Assembly (NCBI RefSeq): GCF_015645385.1
Contig: NZ_JADOET010000009.1
Span: 1 to 64,000 of the forward strand
Source of the DNA: Winogradskyella marina
Lineage (GTDB): Bacteria > Bacteroidota > Bacteroidia > Flavobacteriales > Flavobacteriaceae
Direction of reading: 5' to 3'
Length of the DNA stretch: 64,000 nucleotides
Position 1 is the first letter of the stretch. Each line of letters starts with the position of its first letter. Positions 19,650 through 30,200 of this stretch are shown piece after piece. The translations under genes were made by a program, and so were the position numbers. Below the pieces are notes generated by a model. That model was not told the origin of the DNA. It worked only from the letters and a program-made list of their open reading frames with translations, and did not search any database.

Positions 19650-20289
19650 TATATTTTACGAATATAATGTTTCGAATGAAATTACTCTGAAAATATTATG
19701 TTGTAATTGAGACAAAAAGGTAATTAATGTGATAATTGTTTATAAATTAGAATAATTAGTCATAAAGCCTAGGTACTCAATTTCTATATGGTAAAAATTA
19801 ATCTATATTATGGTTATAGCTATTGTAGAAACAGTAGCTTTATTCGTTATGATATTTGCGATGACTGGTTTACCAGGAAACTAAATATAAGTTTATTTTT
19901 ATTACTGACACTAAAACCTTTACATGTTGTAGTATTGTTTTTGGTACTTTTTTTTAGTTAAGTTCAATTTTAAATAATTCAGAATCTCTAAATGAAATAT
20001 TGTTGACGATTTATCGTTTCAAATTTTTATCTATAATAATCTGAACCACTGAACATAGATATTCACCTTTCGTAGGATAAAAACCGATCATGTTATTTTT
20101 TTTTATAAAATTGCGTTACTCTTTTGTGATTTAAAGAGTAACACACTTGTGTTTATTTTATGTATCTGATTTTTAGTAATTTGCGCTGTTTTTTTTAGTT
20201 AAAGACTGCACATTAAAGTTTTTGAATGTAACTTACACTTTTGTTAAAACATTAGAATAGAATAAATATTTAATATAAAATTATTTCAT
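19650..20289. other. 640-nt intergenic region ahead of the biosynthetic cluster
   Basis: AT-rich region between the divergently oriented YdjM-like gene and the methyltransferase that opens the NRPS-PKS cluster. It holds two adjacent inverted repeats (20115-20153, listed separately). A 24-codon hydrophobic reading frame (19810-19884) is judged too weak to call. A GTAATTTG string near 20176 resembles a -7 box with one base missing. No RNA gene is recognised. Confidence 0.4.
20115..20153 (+). promoter_or_regulatory. Adjacent inverted repeats upstream of the NRPS-PKS cluster
   Basis: A perfect 10-bp inverted repeat, GTTACTCTTT (20115-20124) and AAAGAGTAAC (20133-20142) with an 8-nt spacer, is overlapped by a second one, AACACA-CT-TGTGTT (20140-20153). 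No T-tract follows, which argues against a simple terminator. They lie about 140 nt upstream of the first cluster gene and could be operators or a leader RNA structure. Confidence 0.45.
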
Positions 20290-21147
20290 ATGAGTATTAG
20301 TAACCAATCAAATATTATTCATAAGCTTGCAGCAGTTTTAGGAAATATTCTTGTGTTTTTATTTCCGAAAAAGGCTAGCGAATTGTCAAAAAATAGGATT
20401 ACCTTAATACATAAGAATAAAAATAATTTAAATATCCCTGAAAGGTTAATGCGCTTTGCTCTTGTAAATAAACTTGATAAGATTCAAGATTACGATAAAA
20501 TTGCAGAGATGAACCGAAATTTTTGGGTTAATAAAGAAGCGACGGAGCTTTTTTCTGATACAGAAGATAAATTTGAAAATGATTTTCTACCAAACTGTAG
20601 CTTTGTATTCGATTTATTAAAAAAGGAATTGTTAAATGAGTCCGAAGAATTTGATACGCTTGTAGAAATAGGAACAGGTAATGGGGAAGTTCTTAATTAC
20701 CTTAGTGCTGAATTTCCGCAAATAAATCGTTTTGTTGGTATTGATCTTAGTTCAGATCAGATTGAAATCAATAAAGAAAGATTTAGTAATAACAAAAGAG
20801 TAGAGTTTGTCACTGCAGATGCTTCAGATTGGGTTAACCAACATGGAAGTAGTAATACTATTTTTGTTTCGTCTGATGGTGTTTTAGAGTATTTTTTAGA
20901 ACAACAACTACAAGAGTTCTTGAATCAAGTATATAGATTGGGTAAAACATTTTTTGTAGCTATAGAGCCTAATGGTGTTGATCATAATTTTGAAACAAAC
21001 CCTAACTCGCAGCTTTATGGAAAAGAGCCATCATTTTCGCATAACTATCCTAAACTTTTTAAAAATGCCGGGTTTAATTTATGGCATTTTTCACAAAAAA
21101 CCGGGTTTAAAGGTGGGACTCAAACTTTCGTTGGTGCAAAATATTAG
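20290..21147 (+). CDS. Class I SAM-dependent methyltransferase of the biosynthetic cluster
   Basis: Soluble methyltransferase of 285 residues. SAM-binding motif I is clear (VEIGTGNGEVL, about residues 125-135), with the acidic residue D152 in FVGIDLS for the ribose hydroxyls and a TADASDW motif near 175-181. The first 100 residues form a helical cap unlike housekeeping methyltransferases, so the acceptor cannot be inferred from family. It is the first gene on the plus strand leading into the NRPS-PKS cluster but is separated from the next gene by 716 nt, so membership is probable, not certain. An N- or O-methylation of the small peptide product is the natural guess. Confidence 0.75.
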   Translation: MSISNQSNIIHKLAAVLGNILVFLFPKKASELSKNRITLIHKNKNNLNIPERLMRFALVNKLDKIQDYDKIAEMNRNFWVNKEATELFSDTEDKFENDFLPNCSFVFDLLKKELLNESEEFDTLVEIGTGNGEVLNYLSAEFPQINRFVGIDLSSDQIEINKERFSNNKRVEFVTADASDWVNQHGSSNTIFVSSDGVLEYFLEQQLQEFLNQVYRLGKTFFVAIEPNGVDHNFETNPNSQLYGKEPSFSHNYPKLFKNAGFNLWHFSQKTGFKGGTQTFVGAKY

Positions 21148-21863
21148 ATATTCGATATTTTGAATTTTGTTGTTTTCAAAGTCCTATAATTTCATTTAAT
21201 ATATTGAGCTAAGGAAGTTTGATAAAAACGAACCATAGTTTATGACATTCCAGTTTTAGTTTAAAATTCATGATCTTGTGCTCAAGTGTTTCTATTAGGA
21301 TCGCTTCTTTTTGAGAACTCGTATTTATTTTTAAATATTGGAATACCTGTTTTACGTTTATTCTGCATATTTATAACCAATTAGCTACCATTAAAATTCA
21401 AAAAATTCTTAACGAGCTAATAAATAATCTATTTCATTATTTTTTTACAAGAGTAAATAATCATGCTGTTTTATAGCCACTTGAAAACGTCAGAAAACAT
21501 GACTATTTTTTTTTGAAATCATTATGAATTATTTGTTTTTATTGAAAAAACGAGAATTCGATAATGTAAGAAATTTATAACATAATTAATTGTGTTTTTA
21601 GTTGTAAGATGTTGTTTGTTAACTATTTAGTTGTTAAAAATCAGTTTAATTAAATATAATTGACTATGTTTGAATTTATAACTTTCTTAAGTTTTACTGA
21701 TTTTATTTAAGATAGTAGTCCCCTTCACAGAAACAAATCAATAACGATTAGTAGCGATTCATTTTAAAACTCTTATCCTATTTATTAATGATGTTAATAG
21801 GGTAATGATTGTGTTAAAAGGTTAAATAGTTTTTGTCTTTATAATTAAAAAGTTAGAAAAAAA
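21148..21863. other. 716-nt AT-rich gap within the cluster
   Basis: No supported coding frame, RNA or terminator with a stable stem is seen between the methyltransferase and the first oxygenase gene. The size of the gap suggests the oxygenase has its own promoter. Confidence 0.4.
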
Positions 21864-22727
21864 ATGAAAAGTCGTGCTAATATATCCAAAATTGATAGAT
21901 GTAATGGGCTGTCCCAAAAAGCATTTTATAATAAATATGTAAAAACGTCATTACCTGTTGTAATTACTGATAAAGCCGAATGGACATCATCAGAAAAGTT
22001 TACAATTGATTATTTGAAATCTAATTACAACCACTTATCTAAAACCATTGATGGTAAAACCTATTCATTATCAGAAATAATTGATTTATGTCAAACATCA
22101 ACACCAGAAAATAAAGCTCCTTATCCAAATACTTATGACGCTCTTCGTGATTTTCCTGAAAACTTTGGGGATTTACCAGAAATATTATACGGAAAATCAA
22201 ATAGACTAAACAGTCGCCTGTTAAGTAATTTTTTCGCCAAACATACTAATCAACATGAATTGTTTTTTGGCGGATATGGATGTTCCTTTCCAACCGTCCA
22301 TTTCGATTGGCTCGGAGTACATTCTCAAATCACTCAAATAATAGGAAAGAAAGATGTTATCTTATACTCACCCGACCAAACCCCTTATTTTTATCCAGAT
22401 AAAAGACATCACCATCACAGCCCTGTCAATATTTTGAATCCAGATTATGACAAATTCCCATTATTCAAGAATGCAAAAGCTGTAAAAACGACATTAAATC
22501 CTGGTGAAACCTTATTTATACCTGCAGGTTGGTGGCATACCACTTATATGCACGATTTTAATCTTACCGTTGCAATCTCTCATGTAAACTCATATAATTG
22601 GAATTTCTTTATGGATGAACTATATTTAAACACAAAAATTCATTATCCTAAACTAGCTTGGATGGTTAAGATTTATAAAGTGGTTGTGGGAAAAATTTTT
22701 AATGTCAAGGAAGCTTTGGTGAATTGA
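21864..22727 (+). CDS. JmjC/cupin_8-type Fe(II)/2-oxoglutarate oxygenase, copy 1
   Basis: Predicted soluble dioxygenase of 287 residues with the FIH-1-like double-stranded beta-helix. The iron triad is visible: H146 and D148 in VHFDWLG, and H225 in AGWWHTTY. The 2-oxoglutarate-binding region is likely around GKKDVILYSPDQTPYFYP and ETLFIPAGW. An extra His-rich loop (RHHHHSP, residues 181-187) is absent from the second copy. It shares layout and the PDQTPY-x-YP string with the gene at 30968, so the two are paralogues. In biosynthetic clusters such enzymes usually hydroxylate an amino acid, free or carrier-bound. The substrate here is inferred to be a building block of the NRPS-PKS product. Confidence 0.8.
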   Translation: MKSRANISKIDRCNGLSQKAFYNKYVKTSLPVVITDKAEWTSSEKFTIDYLKSNYNHLSKTIDGKTYSLSEIIDLCQTSTPENKAPYPNTYDALRDFPENFGDLPEILYGKSNRLNSRLLSNFFAKHTNQHELFFGGYGCSFPTVHFDWLGVHSQITQIIGKKDVILYSPDQTPYFYPDKRHHHHSPVNILNPDYDKFPLFKNAKAVKTTLNPGETLFIPAGWWHTTYMHDFNLTVAISHVNSYNWNFFMDELYLNTKIHYPKLAWMVKIYKVVVGKIFNVKEALVN

Positions 22728-22895
22728 GTGAATCATAATTTTACCACATTTATAATAGAAAAAATATGTTTTACAAACATAGTCTTTTGATTAAAGCCCA
22801 ATCGATTCTTTATATTATTTGGTTTGAGTTTGGCTCTTATAAGACCTTGAAAATATTATTTTTACGAAAAATATCAATAAAAAAATATAAATTAA

Positions 22896-23714
22896 ATGAA
22901 TTTGAAAGCTTTTGTAAAAAAATATGAGATTTGGATCTTTCTAGTACTTGGCCCCTTATCCAATATCATTTTTGTTCAGGCTAGGATTCACGATCTGATG
23001 TCGCGTTCTATGTATAATACAGGTCGATTTTGTCTACTATTGTTTATATTAATTTGTTTAATAAAATATACTAGAGGAAATGAAGGCATAAGAGATTTAT
23101 TTAAGCCTATGCTAAAATGGAAAGTGCATCCAAAGTGGTTTTTTTTGTGTTTAATTTTTCCTACAACCATAGCGACTATAACTTTATTATTAAAGGCGCT
23201 CTATTATGACGTCGAATATTCTACGTTTTTTACTCTTATTACAACAAGCCTTAGAGGGTATATTGCCAATTTTGTTTGGGCTTTCCTTGGAGAAGTGGTT
23301 TGGGTTAGTTATTGTATTCGGCAATTGTCAAAAATCGTGAAGCCACTTTATGCAAGTCAAATTATTGCTGTGTTTTGGACCTTATGGTTTATTCCCATAT
23401 TAATTCTTGGAGAAGGTACATTTCCTGAAATCCCAATTTTACCTGCGTTCCTATTTTTTATGGGACTTTCTGGTATGTGTGCTTTTGTTTACAAACATAC
23501 TAAAAGTGGTCTTTGTGTTCTTTTATTACAGACTATGGTGAACTATACTGCCGTGTCACTACCAATAATGCCGACAACTGGAGGGGCTCCTACATACATT
23601 ACCTTTGCGGTCATATATTTTCTAGTTATGCTAGGATTATGGGGTTTAGAGTTTCTAATTACAACAAGCAAAAAGAAAGAACTCATACAGAGCGGTTGGT
23701 TTCCAAAGAACTAA
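22896..23714 (+). CDS. CPBP-like membrane protein with degenerate active site
   Basis: Integral membrane protein of 272 residues with about seven to eight helices, resembling the CPBP/Abi (type II CAAX protease-like) family. The usual catalytic motifs are altered: EExxxR reads E133-V134-xxx-S138, the WHLP-type histidine is replaced (W164-F165-I166-P167), and HxxxN reads Q212-xxx-N216. Peptidase activity is therefore unlikely. Family members near peptide antibiotic clusters often act in self-immunity or maturation. Its location between the oxygenase and megasynthase genes makes an immunity or membrane-scaffold role the best guess. The family call itself rests on weak motif remnants. Confidence 0.55.
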   Translation: MNLKAFVKKYEIWIFLVLGPLSNIIFVQARIHDLMSRSMYNTGRFCLLLFILICLIKYTRGNEGIRDLFKPMLKWKVHPKWFFLCLIFPTTIATITLLLKALYYDVEYSTFFTLITTSLRGYIANFVWAFLGEVVWVSYCIRQLSKIVKPLYASQIIAVFWTLWFIPILILGEGTFPEIPILPAFLFFMGLSGMCAFVYKHTKSGLCVLLLQTMVNYTAVSLPIMPTTGGAPTYITFAVIYFLVMLGLWGLEFLITTSKKKELIQSGWFPKN

Positions 23715-24295
23715 TGATTATGATAAAATTTTCAAATTAGACCAAAATATTTTAGTCATTAATTTCAAACATCACGGACACTATAATTCTGTAGTGGTTT
23801 ATAATTATTGATTTTGACTAATTTCTAATATAATAAGGAATGGAGGAATTTTATAAATTAAAAATTATAATAATTTAGTATTTAAGTCTTATCCAATAGC
23901 GATATGTTCGTTTATCATGTTAGATATTGATTTTGTTAGTTTTACGAACGGTAATTATTATACCTATTTGATTTATGCAAGCGACTATATCTTGACTTAT
24001 GTTTGGTGTTTTAATAACAAAAACTCAAGAGGTTTTTGATATTGATGGATTTTATTGATTTTGAACGACAAAAGAAACGATTTATCTAATTTATGTTAAT
24101 TAGGTTTAAAAATTTATTTAAATTTCGTCAAAATTCCCCTCAAAATTTAACTAACTGCGGTCTGGGCTTTTTCCCTGATACTTAGACTAATGAAATAGTA
24201 GTTACTATTAAAATATTATATTACTTAGTAAACTGTAAATTATACAAATGTATATCTAAGTATATTGATATTTACGATTATTAAATTGGAATAAA
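23715..24295. other. 581-nt gap upstream of the megasynthase gene
   Basis: AT-rich and without a credible coding frame. It probably contains the promoter and leader for the NRPS-PKS operon (24296-36681), but I cannot point to a TAnnTTTG box with confidence. No terminator for the CPBP-like gene is evident. Confidence 0.4.
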
Positions 24296-27200
24296 ATGAG
24301 TGAACATAGTCAAGTTTATCTACTTTTTGAAAAGGCGGCAAAATCTTATCCAGATGATCTTTGTATAATTACAGAAACAGATAAGCTCACCTATAGTCAA
24401 ACAGAGGAAGCAGTCTCAAGAATTTACAACCTAATTTTAAATCATGCCAAAGACGAGAGTATTATTGGTGTACCAACAACACGGTGTACAGAACAAATAA
24501 TTTTCGTATTAGCAATTTTAAAAGCTTCTAAAGCATATCTTCCAATTGATTTTGGATATCCTAAAAAAAGACTTGAAGGCATTATTTCTAATTCAAAACT
24601 TTCATTTTGTTTAACAACAAAGAAGGATGAAAGTAATGTTATAGCAATGGGACTTAAACCATTAACTAATGGACTTAAACAATCCATTGATAATGGGGTA
24701 ACTGAGTCAAGCTCTATAAATACAGCGACTTATATATTGTATACTTCCGGTTCTACAGGCGAACCTAAAGGTGTTTGTATGAGTGAAAAAGCCATGGTTA
24801 ATCTTATTAATTGGCAAAACGAAAATTCAACATGTAATATAGGTACACGTACTTTACAATTTGCGCCATTAAGTTTTGATGTTTCATTTCAAGAAATCAT
24901 GGCTACATTAAGTAATGGAGGTACCCTTGTTTTAATTGATGATGTCTTAAGGTTAGATATGGTTGCGCTCTTAAATTATATAGAGAAGCAGCAAGTTAAT
25001 AGGTTGTTTTTACCATTTGTAGCATTGCAAGCTTTAGCAGAAGCAGCTTTAAGCATGGAGGTTTATCCTACATCCCTTAAAGAAATAATGACTGCGGGCG
25101 AACAACTTAAAATTACATCTCAAGTTCGTAACTTTTTTACTAAACTTAGAGGTTGTGTGCTCTTCAATCAATACGGGCCTACAGAATGCCACGTGGTTAC
25201 AGAATTAAAACTAGAAGGAGAACCTTCTAATTGGCCAGCATTACCAACCATTGGTAAACCTATTAGCAATACCTCAATATTTATTCTTAATGATAAACAG
25301 GAAGTTGTGCCAGATGGAACTCTCGGTGAACTTTGTATTGCTGGTGATTGCTTGGCTGAAGGATATTTGAACAATAAAATATTAACAGAAGAAAAATTTG
25401 TTAATTGGAAATCTCCAGAAGGCACATATAAACGGATTTATAAAACTGGTGATATTGCCAAATATTTACCCAATGGGACTATAGAGTTTCTTGGTCGTCA
25501 AGATGATCAAGTTAAAATTAGTGGGCATAGAATTGAATTGGCCGAAATCGAATTAGCAATTAATTCAATAATTGGTATTGTTCAAACTGTTGTAATAGCT
25601 TCAAATCATTTGGGAGGGCAAACGCAACTAGTAGCATATATACAACCCAATCAAAACAGTTTTGATATGGCCGATGTTCGCCAGCAAGTTTCGGATTTGT
25701 TGCCAGAATACATGATGCCTTCATATTTTGTTGCTGTTGAAGATTTTCCGCGAACTTCAAGTGGTAAAATTGACAAGAAAAAATTACCAGCACCGCAATA
25801 TAGTAGACCAGATTCAGCACCACCATTTAAAGCAGCAATTACAAATATTCAAAAAAACATAGCTAAAGTTTGGACCGAGTTATTGTTAATGCCTAAAATT
25901 GGGATTGATGACAACTTTTTTGAATTAGGAGGAACATCATTATTAGCGCAAAAGGTAACAGCTTTGCTATTAAAAAATTATGGCTATAAATTACCTGTAA
26001 CTAAATTATATCAGTTCCCTAGGATTGCTGAAATCTCTAATTATTTAGAGCCTAAGAAAAAAGTTAAGACTAAAAAATCTACTAAAAGAGATCATAAATC
26101 TAATGGCTCTAGAGATGTTGCAGTAATTGGTATGGCAGGTCGATTTCCAGGGGCAGATACTATTCAAGAATTATGGGAAGTTCTCAAAGAAGGAAGGGAA
26201 ACAACTTCATTTTTTTCTTCAGAAGAATTAGATGCTACAATTTCCGAAGCTTTACGTAACGACCCTCTTTATGTTAAAGCGCGAGGTATTGTCCGTTCTG
26301 CTCAAGAATTTGATCCTGCATTCTTTGGCTTAAACCCAAAGGTTGCTTCAGTAATGGATCCACAACAACGTCTATTTTTAGAAATAGCCTGGGAAGTCCT
26401 AGAACAATCTGGTTATCTCCCAAAGCATTATGAAGGAACTGTTGGTGTTTATGCAGGTACGGGAATGAATACATATTATAAAAACAATGTATTACCCAAT
26501 AAAGAGCTTCTAAATCAAGTAGGAGATTTTCAAGCGAGTACATTAAATGAAAAAGATTATATTTCTACAAGAACAGCCTATCACTTAAACTTAAAAGGTC
26601 CAGCGGTTAGTGTTCATTCTGCTTGTTCTACATCACTTCTAGCTATTGCACAAGCTACTGAAGCTATACGAAGTGGTCAGTGTGATGTGGCTATAGCTGG
26701 TGGTTCTAGTGTAACAACTCCAATTTACAGTGGGCACCTCTATCAAGAGGGCTCTATGTTAAGTCCAGATGGTCGTTGTCGTCCATTTGATAAAGACGGA
26801 AAAGGAACTATTTTTAGTGATGGTTGTGGTGTAATTCTTCTAAAAAGCTTGGAGTCTGCAATAAATGACGGGGATCAAATACACGGAGTTATTAAGGGCG
26901 TAGGTATAAATAACGATGGTGGTGGAAAGGGTAGTTTTACAGCACCAAGTGTAGAAGGGCAATCTGGCGCTATATCTAGAGCTCTCGATGATGCCAATGT
27001 ATTACCTTCTGAAATTAGTTATATAGAAGCTCATGGTACGGCAACTCCAATAGGTGACCCAATAGAGATGGAGGGGCTTCATGATGCATTTGGGGAGCAG
27101 TCGAAAAAGAATTATTGTGCAGTAGGTTCTATTAAAAGTAATATGGGACATCTTACTGGTGCAGCAGGAGTCGTCGGAGTCATAAAAACGATATTGGCAT

Positions 27201-30200
27201 TAAAAAATCAAAAAATTCCAGCATCTTTAGGTTATGTTGAAGCGAATCCAGCTATTGATTTTGAAAATAGCCCATTCTATGTAAATAATACATTCTCTGA
27301 TTGGAATTGTGAAGGGAAACGACGTGCGGGCATCAGTTCTTTTGGAGTAGGTGGTACCAATGTACATGTTGTAGTTGAAGAATATGAAACAAAACCTATA
27401 GCGACTAGTGACGGTAAGCCGTTACAAATTTTAACCTGGTCTGCAAAATCTGAAAATAGTCTTGACGGATATAAAAAAGCGTTGGGTAAGTATATAAAGT
27501 CTGCTACAGAAGTAAAATTAACAGATATAGCCTACTCACTTAGTACCACTCGAGACACTTTTGGCAAACGTAGTTTTGTTTTAGCAAATAATTCAGAAAA
27601 TGCTATTGAGCAACTATTAGCAAATGAATCAGCTTCTATTAAATCTTCAGGCTTAAGAGCTGTACCAAGCAATTTTGCATTTCTTTTTCCAGGACAAGGT
27701 GCACAATATTTACAAATGGGAAAGGCACTCTATGAACATGAACCAGTGTTCAGTGAAGCTGTAGATCAATGCGCTCAAATATTACAAGACGCCTATAATT
27801 ATGATATTAGACATATTATTTATCCTAAAACTAATTCACAAGAGGCTGAAAATCGATTAAAGGATACGCAATATACCCAACCAGCATTATTTGTTGTAGA
27901 ATATGCCTTGTCTCAACTTTGGATGAGTTGGGGAATGCAACCAACTTTACTTTGTGGTCATAGTATAGGTGAATTTGTTGCGGCACATTTAGCGGGTATA
28001 TTCAATTTAAAGGATGCTTTACTTTTAGTTGCTATTCGAGGTAAGTTAGTTAGTAATCTTCCAGGAGGTAGTATGTTATCTGTTCGATCAACCTACAAGA
28101 GTCTATCTGAAATACTGCCAGAAGGTTTATGTATTGCTGCCGTTAACTCAGATAAATTAGCTGTGGTTTCTGGTGAAGACGAATCTATTAATGCATTTGC
28201 AAAAATTTTAGATGAAAAGGAAATACCAAATAGATTACTATTAACCAGCCATGCGTTTCATTCCACAATGATGGATCCTGTTTTGAAGGAATTTGAGACT
28301 GAAATCAATAAAGTAACCTTAAATATTCCTAGAATACCTATTATTTCTACAGTAACAGGAACATGGATGAGTGATTCTGATGCTACAGACCCAAAATACT
28401 GGACAGATCATTTGCGTGCAACTGTTCGCTTTTCAGATGCCATGGAAACAGCACTTGGGCTGGAAGATATTGTTTTATTGGAAGTTGGTCCTGGTCGTGC
28501 ATTAACCACTTTGTCACAACAAAAAAAGAGGCCAAAATCGGCAAGCTCTATTTCAAGTTTAGTTGCTCCTGGTGAACATGAAAATTCCTATCATACTGTA
28601 TTATCTGCATTAGGTCAACTATGGCTAAAAGGTATAGAGCCTAATTGGCAAGCCTTTTATAAAGGTCAATCTAGGCAAAAGGTATGGCTTCCAGCTTATG
28701 TATTTGACCGCAAGCACTGTTGGGTAGATCCACCACTAACAGAAGTAGTTACTAATACTACTATTAGATTAACCGAATCAAATAATAATGAACCTATTCA
28801 ATCTCAAACTCAAATGAATACTGCTATACAACCTAACAGAAAAACGACGCTTTTAGAAAAAATTTCAGATATCATTATGGATACGTCTGGAATAGAACTG
28901 GAATCGTCTGAACACGATTATAGTTTCCTTGAGCTTGGACTTGATTCTCTCGTTCTAACGCAAATGTCTATCACATGTAAAAATGAGTTTAAAACACCGA
29001 TAACCTTTCGTCAGTTAAATGACGAATTAGGGACGCCAAGTTTATTAGCAGAACATTTAGACCAGATTTTACCGAAAGATGTTTATGCACCTGTGCCTGT
29101 TACTCATTCTGTAAGCGTACCTGTTCAGAATACTGTAGCCACTCAAGTTCCGGCACCAGTTCAATCCTCTAATACTAGTGCTACATATAGTAATAATGGC
29201 TCTGCAATAGATCTCATAGCGCAACAGTTGCAACTATTAGGAAAGCAATTGGAATTGTTAAAAGGAAATAATGTAGCTTCAACTTCGGCATCAGAAACAG
29301 TTCCGCAATCCACAGTAGTTCCACAATCCTCGAAAGCAGAAGTTAAGCCAACAATTAATTCTACAGTTGAAACGCGCTCTGAAGAAGAAATTAAGGAACA
29401 TAAAAAACCCTTTGGAGCTTCCCCAAAGATTGATCGACAAGCAACGGAATTAGATTTAAATCAGCAGTCATTTTTAGATGAACTTATAAAAAGATATAAC
29501 AAAAAAACGGGTAGTAGTAAAGCTTATTCTCAAAAGCATCGAGCTTATATGGCTGATCCAAGAGTCGTATCTGGTTTTAAGCCATTGACTAAAGATTTGA
29601 TTTACCCTTTAGTGGTTGATAAGTCCTCTGGGAATCGCCTTTGGGATATAGACGGTAACGAATATATTGATGCTTTAAATGGGTTTGGCTCGTGTTTATT
29701 TGGGCATCAACCAGATTTTATAACAAAAGTTTTACATGAACAAATAGAGAGTGGATATGAGGTAGGTCCTCAGCATCCATTAGCAGGTGAAGTATGCGAG
29801 TTGCTTTGTGAGTTTACAGGACATGACCGTGCTGCTTTATGTAATACAGGTTCAGAAGCTGTTTTAGGATCTATGCGTATTGCAAGAACTGTAACTGGAC
29901 GTTCACTTGTGGTTGCATTTTCTGGAGCTTATCATGGTATAAATGATGAAGCTCTTGTAAGAGGTTCAAAAAGTCTTAAAACATTTCCAGCCGCAGCTGG
30001 TATCCTTTCTCCATCGGTACAAAATGTATTAATTTTAGAGTATGGTACAGATGAAAGTTTAGAAATTATCCGTAAGCGTTCGCATGAACTTGCAGCTGTT
30101 ATCGTAGAACCCGTACAAAGTCGTAGACCTGAATTTCAGCCTGTTGAATTTCTTAAGGAAGTTAGAGAGATAACGAAAGCTTCAGAAACTGTACTTATTT

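Noticed and set aside
19810-19884. A 24-codon hydrophobic frame (MVIAIVETVALFVMIFAMTG and onward)
   Set aside because: Too short, no terminator or promoter of its own, and hydrophobic frames arise readily in AT-rich DNA. It could be revisited if conserved.
22402-22425. His-rich segment in the first oxygenase as an engineered tag
   Set aside because: It is internal, in a loop of the enzyme, and surrounded by normal family sequence.
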